Below are positions 26,121-34,317 of a stretch of DNA of 64,000 bases, in pieces (the stretch's first letter is position 1; every line of letters begins with the position of its first letter). The notes under the pieces are model-generated. The model did no database searches, was not told the DNA's origin, and saw nothing but the letters and a program-made list of their open reading frames with translations. A program made the translations under genes and the position numbers. The DNA is from Rhizobium redzepovicii (GTDB lineage: Bacteria > Pseudomonadota > Alphaproteobacteria > Rhizobiales > Rhizobiaceae), in assembly GCF_019793435.1 (NCBI RefSeq), contig NZ_JAILYH010000027.1, positions 1-64,000 of the forward strand, read 5' to 3'.

Positions 26121-27422
26121 GTGCCACTGCGTCTCCTCGGTCGTTCACGGCATGCATCGGCCGCTTATAAAGGGTCGGGACGGGAGCAAATTTTGGACCA
26201 CTACAACGAATTAATGGCTCGCGTCGTCGAGGCTATCAAGGACGGGGAATTGCCGAGGCTCATTCCCGGCCTCGACTGCAGGGTTCGATTGACGGTTGGA
26301 GATCAGAAAGGGACGCTTTCAATCAGGAACGGCGAAGTAGCGCTGGACGGTAACGTCGACCAGGCCGATGTGACTGTGAGCGCCTCGCCGGAAGCTTGGT
26401 CCAAGGTCCTGCAGACGCCGCCGCCCGCCACATATCACTCCTTCACGGCTCTTCAAATGGCGAACGAGGAATTCGAGATTTCGGGTCTGCCTCTCGAAAT
26501 CGCCAAGGCAAGGCCAGCACTGGAACGGCTCTTCGAACTCGTCGTCCGCGCTCCGACGAACGAGGCGGCTATCGTCCGTCGTGACATCACGACCGTATCG
26601 GGCCGATACCAACCCGTTAGCATCGGGGGAGCCGTTTTCGATATCTACTTCGAGGAAACGGGTACGGGCGCGCCGGTTCTCTTTCTTCATACGGCGGGTG
26701 CCGACAGCCGTCAGTTCCTTGCCCAACTTGCCGACACGGGGCTTGCGGAAAGCTACCGGCTGATAGCCGTAGATCTTCCGTTTCACGGGCGCTCCATGCC
26801 GCCGGCATCTTGGGACGGGGCACCGTACAAGCTGACGGCCGACCTTTATCAAGCCTGGTGCCGTGCGATCCTGGAACGGATTGTCGGAGAGAAGGCCATC
26901 GTTGCAGGGGGCTCTATGGGAGCTGCCATGGCGCTGGTCCTCGCTGCGGAAAGCCCGGAGCACCTGCTCGGTATAATCGGTATCGAGCCGCCGTTCAGAT
27001 CGAAGGGTCGTCGTAACCCTTACCAGCATAACGTAAACGTACATGGCTCGCTGCACAACTCGGCGTATGTGCGTGGGATAATGAGTCCGATGAGCCCGGG
27101 TTCGGAGCGCAGACGCGCAAGCTGGATTTATTCTCAGGGGGCACCGGGCATTTACCCCGGCGACCTCGCCTTTTACAGCGACGAGTTCGACGGCGCGGTA
27201 ACCGCACCGAAGATCGACGCGAGCCGTACCCCGACCGTCCTGCTCTCGGGGGACTACGATTATTCAGCAACGCCCGCGGACGGGGCCAAACTCGCCGACC
27301 TGATACCTGGTAGCCTGCACCTGACCATGCCCGGCCTGGGCCACTTCCCAATGTGCGAGCACCCGGATTATTTCCGTCCGTACTTGATGCGAGCGCTCGA
27401 GTTCATCCGCGCGGCGAGGTAG
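26121..27422 (+). CDS. alpha/beta hydrolase with SCP2-like N-terminal domain
   Basis: 433 residues from GTG 26121, chosen because GAGGAGG sits eight bases before it; a TTG at 26094 would overlap the operator. Residues ~25-140 resemble an SCP2/sterol-carrier-like domain (GLDCRVRLTVGDQKGTLSIR, ADVTVSASPEAWSKVL), and residues ~165-433 are an alpha/beta hydrolase: LFLHTAGADSRQFL oxyanion region, nucleophile Ser in IVAGGSMGAAMA, His in GLGHFPMCEHPD. The front domain may present a hydrophobic or CoA-bound substrate. Monocistronic behind its own operator, and separated from the next gene by a terminator. Confidence 0.8.
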   Translation: MPLRLLGRSRHASAAYKGSGREQILDHYNELMARVVEAIKDGELPRLIPGLDCRVRLTVGDQKGTLSIRNGEVALDGNVDQADVTVSASPEAWSKVLQTPPPATYHSFTALQMANEEFEISGLPLEIAKARPALERLFELVVRAPTNEAAIVRRDITTVSGRYQPVSIGGAVFDIYFEETGTGAPVLFLHTAGADSRQFLAQLADTGLAESYRLIAVDLPFHGRSMPPASWDGAPYKLTADLYQAWCRAILERIVGEKAIVAGGSMGAAMALVLAAESPEHLLGIIGIEPPFRSKGRRNPYQHNVNVHGSLHNSAYVRGIMSPMSPGSERRRASWIYSQGAPGIYPGDLAFYSDEFDGAVTAPKIDASRTPTVLLSGDYDYSATPADGAKLADLIPGSLHLTMPGLGHFPMCEHPDYFRPYLMRALEFIRAAR

Positions 27423-27427
27423 TTCGT

Positions 27428-27449
27428 GGCGGCGGCTCAAGCCGCCGCC
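27428..27449 (+). terminator. rho-independent terminator after the SCP2-like hydrolase
   Basis: Nine-base GGCGGCGGC / GCCGCCGCC stem with a TCAA loop followed by GTTTTA, five bases after the stop. It also lies just past the stop of the convergent SDR gene. Confidence 0.7.
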
Positions 27450-27452
27450 GTT

Positions 27453-28220
27453 TTACTTCACGAGGTGATTGCCGATCGACGAGCCGCCGTCGACTGTCAG
27501 CACGCTTCCCGTCGCGAAGCGAGAGCGGTCCGAAGCAAGGAACAGCATCGCTTCTGCGATCTCCTCGGGCAGCCCCATACGATTCATGGCTGCGCGCGCG
27601 TTGAAGTCGCCGCGCAGTTTTGCGGGATCGTCGGACTGAGCGAAGATCTTCGTGAAATACGGGGAGTCGATGGTGCCGGGCGCGACGGCGTTAACTCTGA
27701 CGCCATCCTTCGCGTGGTCGAGGGCCATTGCCCGTGTCAGGGACGAGATAGCACCCTTCGAGGCAACATAGGCGGTGCGGTCGGCGATCGCCGAAACCGC
27801 CGTGTAAGACGTCGTATTGACGATCGAGCCGCCGCCGTTCTTGGCCATCACGGGGATTACGTATTTCGAGCACAGGAATATTCCCTTGACGTTTACCGCC
27901 ATGATCCGATCCCAGTCCGCCTCCTGGATCGTTACGACGTTGCCGGTGATGCCGAAACCCGCATTGTTTATCAGGACGTCGATCTTTCCAAACCGCTCGA
28001 CTGTTGTCGAAACCATCGACTCCACGTCCGGCGCAGAAGAGACATCGGCGCGCAAGCCGATCGCAGATTCGCCGATCGCCTCGGCCACAGCCTCAGCCGC
28101 CTTGGCGTTCACGTCCACCACAGCGACGCTCGCGCCATGTCTGGCAAACAACTCCGCCGCTGCCCGCCCGATGCCGCTGCCCGCGCCAGTTACGATGCAG
28201 ACCTTGTTCTCCAGATCCAT
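27453..28220 (-). CDS. SDR-family NAD(P)-dependent dehydrogenase
   Basis: 255 residues from ATG 28220. Classical SDR: VTGAGSGIGRAAAELFA, LINNAGFGITGN, active site AYVASKGAISSL, and the C-terminal SVLTVDGGSS. It oxidises or reduces a hydroxyl/keto group; the substrate is unknown. Sole member of a minus-strand unit that faces the flavin-reductase/LLM operon across a 134-base promoter region holding two back-to-back copies of the GntR motif, so both directions should be induced together. Confidence 0.85.
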   Translation of the reverse strand: MDLENKVCIVTGAGSGIGRAAAELFARHGASVAVVDVNAKAAEAVAEAIGESAIGLRADVSSAPDVESMVSTTVERFGKIDVLINNAGFGITGNVVTIQEADWDRIMAVNVKGIFLCSKYVIPVMAKNGGGSIVNTTSYTAVSAIADRTAYVASKGAISSLTRAMALDHAKDGVRVNAVAPGTIDSPYFTKIFAQSDDPAKLRGDFNARAAMNRMGLPEEIAEAMLFLASDRSRFATGSVLTVDGGSSIGNHLVK

Positions 28221-28249
28221 TTTCGAAACTCCTCTCGTTGATCGCCTCA

Positions 28250-28276
28250 CCAAACATTTAGCAGACAATCTGTCAA
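28250..28276 (-). promoter_or_regulatory. GntR-type operator site 3
   Basis: On the minus strand TTGACAGATT-GTCTGCT followed by a poor right arm. The perfect left arm faces the SDR gene at 28220. Sixteen bases from site 4. Confidence 0.6.
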
Positions 28277-28291
28277 TATCACAAAATTAAG

Positions 28292-28318
28292 TTGACAGAT
28301 TGTCTGATAATCTGAATA
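28292..28318 (+). promoter_or_regulatory. GntR-type operator site 4 and promoter
   Basis: TTGACAGATT-GTCTGAT-AATCTGAATA, left arm perfect. TTGACA (28292-28297) and AATATT (28315-28320) are 17 bases apart, forming a promoter that the operator covers completely. It drives the flavin reductase at 28355. Confidence 0.75.
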
Positions 28319-28354
28319 TTAACTCCAACAGACGGAAATGCCAGGGAGGAAGAA

Positions 28355-28864
28355 ATGGGCGATGCCAACAGCGCAGCGCAAGCGGCGTTCCGGTCCGCTA
28401 TGCGCCGGTTCACGTCTACCATCTGCTTGATAACTACCGAGCACAATGGCGTTCGCCACGGCATGGCCGCGACCGCGGTACAGTCCGTAACGGCCGATCC
28501 GCCGACGATCCTTGTGTGCATCAATCAGTCGGCGTCCATCAGCAAGCCGCTCAAGGACGCCGGGCGGTTTGCGGTCAACATGCTCCACCTCTCTCACGCG
28601 CCGTTGGTACCGCTGTTTAGCGGCAAGCTGAAAGGCGAGGAACGTTTTCACCACGGAGAGTGGATTTCCCTCGACGGAATGCCCGTACTTGCCGATGCGC
28701 AAGCCGCATTCGTGTGCGAGCTGCAGGATGCGGTGAATGTCGCCACTCACGATGTTGTCCTCGGCCATGTGCTGGAGGCGCGTTTCATCGAATCCATTGC
28801 GCCGCTCCTTTACGAGGACGGAAAACTTGTCCGGTCGTCTGCGATTATCGAGACGGTCGCCTAA
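28355..28864 (+). CDS. flavin reductase (RutF/HpaC-like), partner of the LLM monooxygenase
   Basis: 169 residues, a complete split-barrel flavin reductase domain: FRSAMRRFTSTICLITTEHN, MAATAVQSVTADPPTILVCI, GRFAVNMLHLSH and HDVVLGHVLEARF. It reduces free FMN or FAD with NAD(P)H and hands it to a monooxygenase. First gene of the operon that includes the RutA-like monooxygenase at 29421, so it is the obvious reductase component of a two-component system. Directly behind GntR-type site 4. Confidence 0.88.
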   Translation: MGDANSAAQAAFRSAMRRFTSTICLITTEHNGVRHGMAATAVQSVTADPPTILVCINQSASISKPLKDAGRFAVNMLHLSHAPLVPLFSGKLKGEERFHHGEWISLDGMPVLADAQAAFVCELQDAVNVATHDVVLGHVLEARFIESIAPLLYEDGKLVRSSAIIETVA

Positions 28865-28933
28865 TCCAATCCGGTTCGTTTTTCGAGCCTGGTTTCCATC
28901 AACCTGAGCCTGAGAGCTACGAAGGAGATAAAA

Positions 28934-29353
28934 GTGAGCGGTGCTGCAAACGCAAAGAATGAAGTCAACGGACGCGAAGTTAGCGCGCGTTTCGAACGTG
29001 GTCTCAAGACGCGGCGTGAAGTTCTGGGCGGGCCTTACGTTGACGCAGCGGTCAACAAGGCAACCGAGTATAACTGGCCGATGCAGGAACTCGTCACCGA
29101 GTACTGCTGGGACGAAATCTGGAACCGTCCGGGCCTCGATCGCCGTTCGCGCAGCATTCTGAACCTCGGCATGATTTCGGCTCTCAACCGTCCTCACGAG
29201 CTCAGGCTGCACGTGCGCGGCGCTATCAACAACGGCCTGACCAAGGAAGAACTCCGCGAGATTTTCATGCAGGTCGCAATCTACTGCGGCGTTCCGGCTG
29301 CAATCGACAGTTTTCGCATCGCGCAGGAAGTATTCGAAGACATGGGCATCTGA
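28934..29353 (+). CDS. carboxymuconolactone decarboxylase-like protein
   Basis: 139 residues, GTG start behind GAAGGAG. AhpD/CMD helical fold: RREVLGGPYVDAAVN, YCWDEIWNRPGLDRRSRSIL, NLGMISALNRPHELRLHVRG, then VAIYCGVPAAIDSFRIAQEV. The length and HELRLHVRGA region match 4-carboxymuconolactone decarboxylase rather than redox AhpD, since the CxxC pair is absent. In the protocatechuate pathway this decarboxylates a lactone. Here there is no ring dioxygenase nearby, so it more likely acts on an analogous ring-opening product. Confidence 0.83.
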   Translation: MSGAANAKNEVNGREVSARFERGLKTRREVLGGPYVDAAVNKATEYNWPMQELVTEYCWDEIWNRPGLDRRSRSILNLGMISALNRPHELRLHVRGAINNGLTKEELREIFMQVAIYCGVPAAIDSFRIAQEVFEDMGI

Positions 29354-29420
29354 GCCCTCGACATGGCGCGGGCCGCGACTACGGCTCGCCCTTTAGAAAT
29401 CCAGATGGAGGAGATCCAAC

Positions 29421-30545
29421 GTGACTAACAAGGATGATTTCCGCGCCGCCGGAAACCCGATGTTCAACGACAACAAGCTCAAGCTCGGCGTTTTCGGGAC
29501 CAATTGTTCGAATGCCTGTGCCATCACCCTGGCAGAGAGCACGTTCGAGCCGACCTTCGATCACAACGTCAAGATCGCCCGTCAGCTCGAAGACGCTGGC
29601 TGGGAGTGCATGGTGCCGATCGCGCGTTGGCGCGGTTTTGGCGGACCGTCGAACTTCAACGGCGTCAACATGGATACCTTCACCTGGGCGGCTGCACTCG
29701 CGGCCGTCACGACGAAGCTCCAGTTCTTCTCGACGACCCATATCCCCACCCTCAATCCGATTGTCGCCACCAAGATGGCTACGACGATCGACCACATCTC
29801 CAAGGGTCGTTACGGCCTGAACCTCGTCACCGGTTGGTTCACGCCCGAGATGGAAATGTTCGGCGTTCCGATGATGGAACACGATACCCGCTACGAATAC
29901 GCGACCGAGTGGATGGAAATCGTCGAGCGTCTCTGGAAAGAGAACGGCGTCACCTTCGAAGGCGAATTCCTCCGCGTAAAGGACGCGTTTAGCGAGCCGA
30001 AGCCATACAATAAGCAGACCAATCGACCCGTTATGATTTGCGCCGGCGCTTCCGGCAAGGGTTTGCACTTCACCGCCAAGTTCTGCGATTTCAACTTCGG
30101 TTTCATGCAGGACATGGAAGCCGGCACCGCTTGGGTAAAGAAGGTCAAGGACCTAGCGCGGACGGAATACAACCGCGAGCTCGGCACCTTTACGTCGTGC
30201 CCCGTTGTCGTCCGGGAGACCGAAAAGGAAGCCAAGGACTACTACAACTACTACGTCAACGAAAAGGGCGATTGGGAAGCTTGCGAAAACATCTGCGAGG
30301 TTCTCCAGGTTCAGTCGCAGAACCACTCGCCCGAGATGTACCAGAAGTTCAAGGAACGTTTCATTGCAGGTTGGGGCGGCTTCCCGATCGTCGGTACGCC
30401 AGAACAGGTCGCCGACAAGCTCGTCACGCTCAGCAGCACGGGTGTCGATGGCGCTCTGCTGACGATGGTGGACTACAACGAGGAACTTCCATTCTTCAAC
30501 GAACGCGTCATGCCACTGCTCAAGCAGGCTGGCCTGCGCAACTAA
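29421..30545 (+). CDS. LLM-class flavin-dependent monooxygenase, RutA-like
   Basis: 374 residues, GTG start with GGAGGAG upstream. Bacterial-luciferase-like TIM barrel in the RutA subgroup: KLGVFGTNCSNACAITLAES, MVPIARWRGFGGPSNFNG, IATKMATTIDHISKGRYG-type core with NLVTGWFTPEMEMFGVP, and VMICAGASGKGLHFTAKFCD. RutA relatives use reduced FMN and oxygen, some through a flavin-N5-oxide, to cleave N-heterocyclic rings or C-X bonds. The reductase is at 28355. This is probably the first committed enzyme of the island; the substrate is unknown. Confidence 0.88.
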   Translation: MTNKDDFRAAGNPMFNDNKLKLGVFGTNCSNACAITLAESTFEPTFDHNVKIARQLEDAGWECMVPIARWRGFGGPSNFNGVNMDTFTWAAALAAVTTKLQFFSTTHIPTLNPIVATKMATTIDHISKGRYGLNLVTGWFTPEMEMFGVPMMEHDTRYEYATEWMEIVERLWKENGVTFEGEFLRVKDAFSEPKPYNKQTNRPVMICAGASGKGLHFTAKFCDFNFGFMQDMEAGTAWVKKVKDLARTEYNRELGTFTSCPVVVRETEKEAKDYYNYYVNEKGDWEACENICEVLQVQSQNHSPEMYQKFKERFIAGWGGFPIVGTPEQVADKLVTLSSTGVDGALLTMVDYNEELPFFNERVMPLLKQAGLRN

Positions 30546-30550
30546 GCTAC

Positions 30551-30574
30551 CCGGGCGGCACGGCTGCCGCCCGG
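30551..30574 (+). terminator. intercistronic hairpin between LLM gene and binding-protein gene
   Basis: Ten-base-pair stem CCGGGCGGCA / TGCCGCCCGG with a four-base loop and no T-tract. Probably a partial terminator or an mRNA-stabilising element setting different expression of the genes either side. Confidence 0.55.
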
Positions 30575-30667
30575 TTCTCAACGCCGATCAAAATCGGTTG
30601 GTATATCCGCGGCTCGATACGATCAGGTACTGGCTTGAGCGGATAATTGGAGGGGAGGAGACCCTAT

Positions 30668-31837
30668 ATGCTGAAGAAGGTGGTTACCACAGTCACCCTG
30701 TTGGCCGGCTTATATTCAACAACGAGTGCCGTAATGGCAGATGGGCTGGATTCGCTTCCCGCCGATCAGCAGAAACTTTACGAACTCGTCGATCCGGCAA
30801 TCCCGTTGGGACCGACCGTGTTCAAGGATTTCGTCGCAAAGCGACCGCCGCCGTGGAAAATCGGTTATGCATCGACCTATGCCGGAAATACCTGGCGCGC
30901 GTCGATCCTCAGCGAAATGACCGACGTGTTGCTGCCGAAATACAAGGAAGCGGGCCTGATCTCGAAACTCGTGGTGACGCAGTCCGATCTGAAGGACTCT
31001 GTGCAGATCCAGCAGATGCGGCAGATGATCGACGACGGTGTCGACGCAATTATCATCTGCGCCTCGAACATCACCGCGCTCAACCAGACGATCGAGTACG
31101 CACACTCCAAGGGCGTTCCTGTCTTCTCGGTCTCGGGCTACGTGACTTCCCCCTATGCCATCAATGCCACGGAGAACAACACGCACGGCGGATACTCGTC
31201 GGCGAAGTGGCTGGCCGAGGAAATCGGCGGCAAGGGCAATGTTCTGATGGTGTCCGGCATTCCCGGTTTCGCCTCGTCGGATAGCTTCAACGTAGGCGCT
31301 AAGAAGGCTTTCTCCGAATTTCCGAACATCAAGGTCGTGGGTGACGTCGCGGGCAAGTGGACCGATCAGGTGGCCCAGGTCGAAGTGCAGAAGTTCCTCG
31401 CCACCAATCCTGCCGACGTCAACGGCATTCTGGTTCAATCGGCTTCTGAAAACGGCGTTCTCAATGCCGTCGAGCAGTCGGGACGCGATATGATGCCGAT
31501 CGTACTCGGTGGCGAAGCATCGGCCGCTTGCTACTGGCGCAAGAATCCGGACTTCATCAGCAATAGCTTCCATTTCTGGCCGCCGAAATCCGACGCCCGG
31601 CTGGTTTGGGACGTCATGATGCGTACGCTCGAAGGTCAGGGTCCGAAGATTCAGTCCATTCTTCGCCCCGCGCTCCCCTACACGATCGACGACGTGAAGG
31701 AGGTTCTCAACGAGGACTGCGATCCGAATTCCACCGACTGGCTCGAGCCGAAGGGTGACGCTTGGTGGCCCACTTCCGTCGCGGCAAGCTACTTCGAACG
31801 GGCTGAAGACCCGCTGGCTTGGCGTCCGAAAAAATAA
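30668..31837 (+). CDS. sugar-type ABC transporter periplasmic binding protein
   Basis: 389 residues from ATG 30668 behind GGGAGGAG. Sec signal peptide (MLKKVVTTVTLLAGLYSTTSA), then a type I periplasmic binding fold: KIGYASTYAGNTWRASILSE, IDDGVDAIIICASNITALNQ, GGKGNVLMVSGIPG, NGILVQSASENGVLNAVEQS. Rbs-like, but about 70 residues longer than RbsB. It is transcribed with the monooxygenase; the ATPase and two permeases that complete the importer are at 35397-38963. Likely binds the growth substrate or a close derivative. Confidence 0.87.
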   Translation: MLKKVVTTVTLLAGLYSTTSAVMADGLDSLPADQQKLYELVDPAIPLGPTVFKDFVAKRPPPWKIGYASTYAGNTWRASILSEMTDVLLPKYKEAGLISKLVVTQSDLKDSVQIQQMRQMIDDGVDAIIICASNITALNQTIEYAHSKGVPVFSVSGYVTSPYAINATENNTHGGYSSAKWLAEEIGGKGNVLMVSGIPGFASSDSFNVGAKKAFSEFPNIKVVGDVAGKWTDQVAQVEVQKFLATNPADVNGILVQSASENGVLNAVEQSGRDMMPIVLGGEASAACYWRKNPDFISNSFHFWPPKSDARLVWDVMMRTLEGQGPKIQSILRPALPYTIDDVKEVLNEDCDPNSTDWLEPKGDAWWPTSVAASYFERAEDPLAWRPKK

Positions 31838-31913
31838 GACCGCCGATTTGACCTCCCAACTTCGCGCCGACTTCAACGGTCGGCGCGAATGGCAATTCAA
31901 GGAAGGAAACATT

Positions 31914-33164
31914 TTGTCGGAGTTTCACAGAATTCAGCGCCTGCCGCCCTATGTCTTCGAACAGGTCAACCGTTTGAAGGCGGGCGCGCGAGCGGGTGGA
32001 GCCGACATAATTGACCTCGGCATGGGAAATCCGGACCTCCCGACTCCGAAGGCAATCGTCGACAAACTCTGTGAAGTAGTCCAGGACACGCGGACCCACC
32101 GTTACTCCTCGTCCAGGGGCATTCCCGCCCTTCGCCGTGCCCAGGCCTCCTACTACGCACGACGTTTTGGCGTGAAGCTCAATCCCGAAAGTCAGATCGT
32201 AGCCACCTTGGGTTCCAAGGAAGGGTTTGCCAATATGGCGCAGGCCATCACCGCACCGGGCGATGTGATCCTGTGTCCTAATCCCACCTATCCGATCCAC
32301 GCTTTCGGCTTTCTGATCGCGGGCGGCGTTATCCGGTCGATACCGGTCGAACCGGACGTTAATTTCTTCGCGCCGCTCGAACGGGCTGTACGCCACTCGA
32401 TACCGAAACCGCTGGCACTCATTCTGAACTATCCGTCGAACCCGACGGCATACGTGGCAACCTTGGACTTCTACAATGATGTCATCGCGTTCGCGAAAAA
32501 GCACGAGCTCATCGTGCTGTCCGACCTTGCCTATTCGGAAATCTACTTTGACGACAACGCTCCGCCGCCCTCCGTGCTGGAGGTGCCCGGTGCTATCGAC
32601 GTCTGCGTCGAATTCACTTCCATGTCGAAGTCGTTCTCGATGCCGGGGTGGCGCATCGGTTTTGCTGTCGGGAACGAGCGGCTTATAGCTGCGCTCACCC
32701 GGGTCAAATCCTATCTGGACTACGGTGCCTTCACGCCGATCCAGGTGGCGGCCCTACACGCCCTGAACGGCGATGGCTCCGACATCGCGGAAATCCGGAG
32801 CGTTTACAAGCGCCGCCGCGACGTCATGGTCGAGAGTTTCGGCAAGGCTGGCTTCGAAGTCCCGCCGCCTGCCGCGACGATGTTCGCTTGGGCAAAGATA
32901 CCGGAGAAATACCGTCATTTGGGTTCGCTGGAGTTTGCCAAGCTGCTGGTCGAGAAGGCCGATGTGGCCGTTTCCCCGGGCATTGGGTTTGGCGAGATGG
33001 GGGATGGCCATGTGCGCCTGGCGCTCGTCGAGAACGAGTACCGCATCCGTCAGGCGGCCAAGAATATCAAGCGTTGGCTGGGCCAGCAGGACGAGACCGT
33101 CTTCAAGAACGAAACTTTGGATGAAAGGACAGACGATGCCAATTTTGGGATCATGCCAGTGTAA
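31914..33164 (+). CDS. class I/II PLP aminotransferase (AlaC-like)
   Basis: 416 residues from a TTG start at 31914, preferred because AAGGAAGG precedes it; the frame is open upstream but enters the binding-protein gene. Fold-type I motifs: LPPYVFEQVNRLKAGARA, DLGMGNPDLPTP, LNYPSNPTAYVATLDFY, and the PLP lysine in SMSKSFSMPGWRIGF. The closest well-known relatives are alanine/LL-diaminopimelate aminotransferases. In this operon it may remove an amino group from a ring-opening product, yielding a semialdehyde or oxoacid. Overlaps the next gene by 29 bases. Confidence 0.86.
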   Translation: MSEFHRIQRLPPYVFEQVNRLKAGARAGGADIIDLGMGNPDLPTPKAIVDKLCEVVQDTRTHRYSSSRGIPALRRAQASYYARRFGVKLNPESQIVATLGSKEGFANMAQAITAPGDVILCPNPTYPIHAFGFLIAGGVIRSIPVEPDVNFFAPLERAVRHSIPKPLALILNYPSNPTAYVATLDFYNDVIAFAKKHELIVLSDLAYSEIYFDDNAPPPSVLEVPGAIDVCVEFTSMSKSFSMPGWRIGFAVGNERLIAALTRVKSYLDYGAFTPIQVAALHALNGDGSDIAEIRSVYKRRRDVMVESFGKAGFEVPPPAATMFAWAKIPEKYRHLGSLEFAKLLVEKADVAVSPGIGFGEMGDGHVRLALVENEYRIRQAAKNIKRWLGQQDETVFKNETLDERTDDANFGIMPV

Positions 33165-33534
33165 GGCAGTTCGGTACGAGGTCTCCGAGATCGATGGCCC
33201 GATGTGGAACTGCTTCTGCCAGACCTGCCGAAAGTCACACGCGGCCGACCACAATACCGCGGCAAAGGTTAAGAGCGAGCACTTCACACTCCTCGCCGGA
33301 GTGGAGGTGCTGAAAAGCTTCGAATCCACGCCAGGAAAGCTACGATGGTTCTGCTCGACGTGTGGCTCCCACGTTTACGCCGAACGCCCGTCCAACCCGG
33401 ACCTAAAGGTCCTCCGGGCTGGTACCTTCGACACGGATCCGGGTTCGGTGGCCGAGTCGAACGTATGGATGTCGCACGCCCGCCCGTGGCTGAATCACGA
33501 TGCCTCGAAGCCGAGCTTCGAAGAGTTTCCCTGA
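33136..33534 (+). CDS. GFA/CENP-V-type zinc protein (glutathione-dependent formaldehyde-activating family)
   Basis: 132 residues. The Mss4-like zinc fold is marked by SCQCKAVRYEV, CFCQTCRKSHAADHN and WFCSTCGSHVYAERP (CxC, CxxC and CxxC pairs). Family members bind zinc and some activate S-hydroxymethylglutathione; many have no known reaction. Starts inside the aminotransferase gene, so it is translationally coupled. It could handle a C1 aldehyde or formyl fragment released in ring cleavage, but that is speculation. Confidence 0.8.
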   Translation: MPILGSCQCKAVRYEVSEIDGPMWNCFCQTCRKSHAADHNTAAKVKSEHFTLLAGVEVLKSFESTPGKLRWFCSTCGSHVYAERPSNPDLKVLRAGTFDTDPGSVAESNVWMSHARPWLNHDASKPSFEEFP

Positions 33535-33610
33535 GAAGGTTGCGACGGTATCCGCGCTGCGTCCAGCGCTGCGCGCTTTTGGTGTTCGTCCTACTGCGGG
33601 GTGAGAAGCG

Positions 33611-34300
33611 ATGAACGACGGTACTCTCCAGGTAGAGAGGCAAAACGCTTCGTTGAGAATACAGGTCGAGGAAAAGCTTCGGCAGGCGATCGCCGAAGGT
33701 CGGTTTCGGCCGGGCGACCGTCTCATCGAGCGCGAACTCTGTGCGTTGATCGGGGTAGGGCGCACTTCGATCAGGGAGGCCCTGCGCCAGCTCGAAGCCG
33801 AAGGGCTTGTCACGAGCTATCCGCATCGTGGGCCAGTGGTGACGCTGATAACCTACGAGGAAGCCGACCAGCTTTATAAAGTCAGGGCCATTCTGGAGGG
33901 CTTCGCCGGACAGCAATTTGCCGAGCGTGGCAGCGAGGTCGAAATACGCGCGCTCGCGAAAGCGGTGGAGGAATTCGAGAGGGCCGTGAACGCAGGCAAC
34001 AGCGCGATCCTCGCAACGGCGAAAAACGCTTTTTACGACTGCCTGATGTCCGGCAGCGGAAATATCTTCGCTCGGCAGATGCTGACGAGCCTTCACAACC
34101 GCATAAACCTCTTGCGGATGACGTCAATGAACCAGCCTGGAAGGCTGCTTCACAGTCTTTCGGAAATAAAGGAAATCGCCGCCGCTATCGAAGCTCGGGA
34201 TGCCCTGCGAGCGCAGGCCGCATGCAAGCTCCACATCGAGAAGGCTGCGAAAGTTGCGCTCGAGTATCTCATGCAGAACGTTGGATCACCACGCACCTAG
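33611..34300 (+). CDS. GntR-family (FadR/FCD type) transcriptional regulator 2
   Basis: 229 residues, the same length as regulator 1 and very similar throughout: RIQVEEKLRQAIAEGRFRPG, IGVGRTSIREALRQLEAEGL, then FYDCLMSGSGNIFARQMLTS. The DNA-contacting helices are nearly unchanged, while the FCD ligand domain differs more, suggesting one operator and two inducers. No copy of the island palindrome lies directly in front, so it is probably read through from the LLM operon and so made when the pathway is on. Confidence 0.9.
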   Translation: MNDGTLQVERQNASLRIQVEEKLRQAIAEGRFRPGDRLIERELCALIGVGRTSIREALRQLEAEGLVTSYPHRGPVVTLITYEEADQLYKVRAILEGFAGQQFAERGSEVEIRALAKAVEEFERAVNAGNSAILATAKNAFYDCLMSGSGNIFARQMLTSLHNRINLLRMTSMNQPGRLLHSLSEIKEIAAAIEARDALRAQAACKLHIEKAAKVALEYLMQNVGSPRT

Positions 34301-34317
34301 CATTTCAGGATCAGGCT

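Noticed and set aside
30637..30648. GAGCGGATAATT, resembling half of the lac operator
   Set aside because: A short chance match with no LacI-type gene nearby; the unit is already read from the promoter at 28292.
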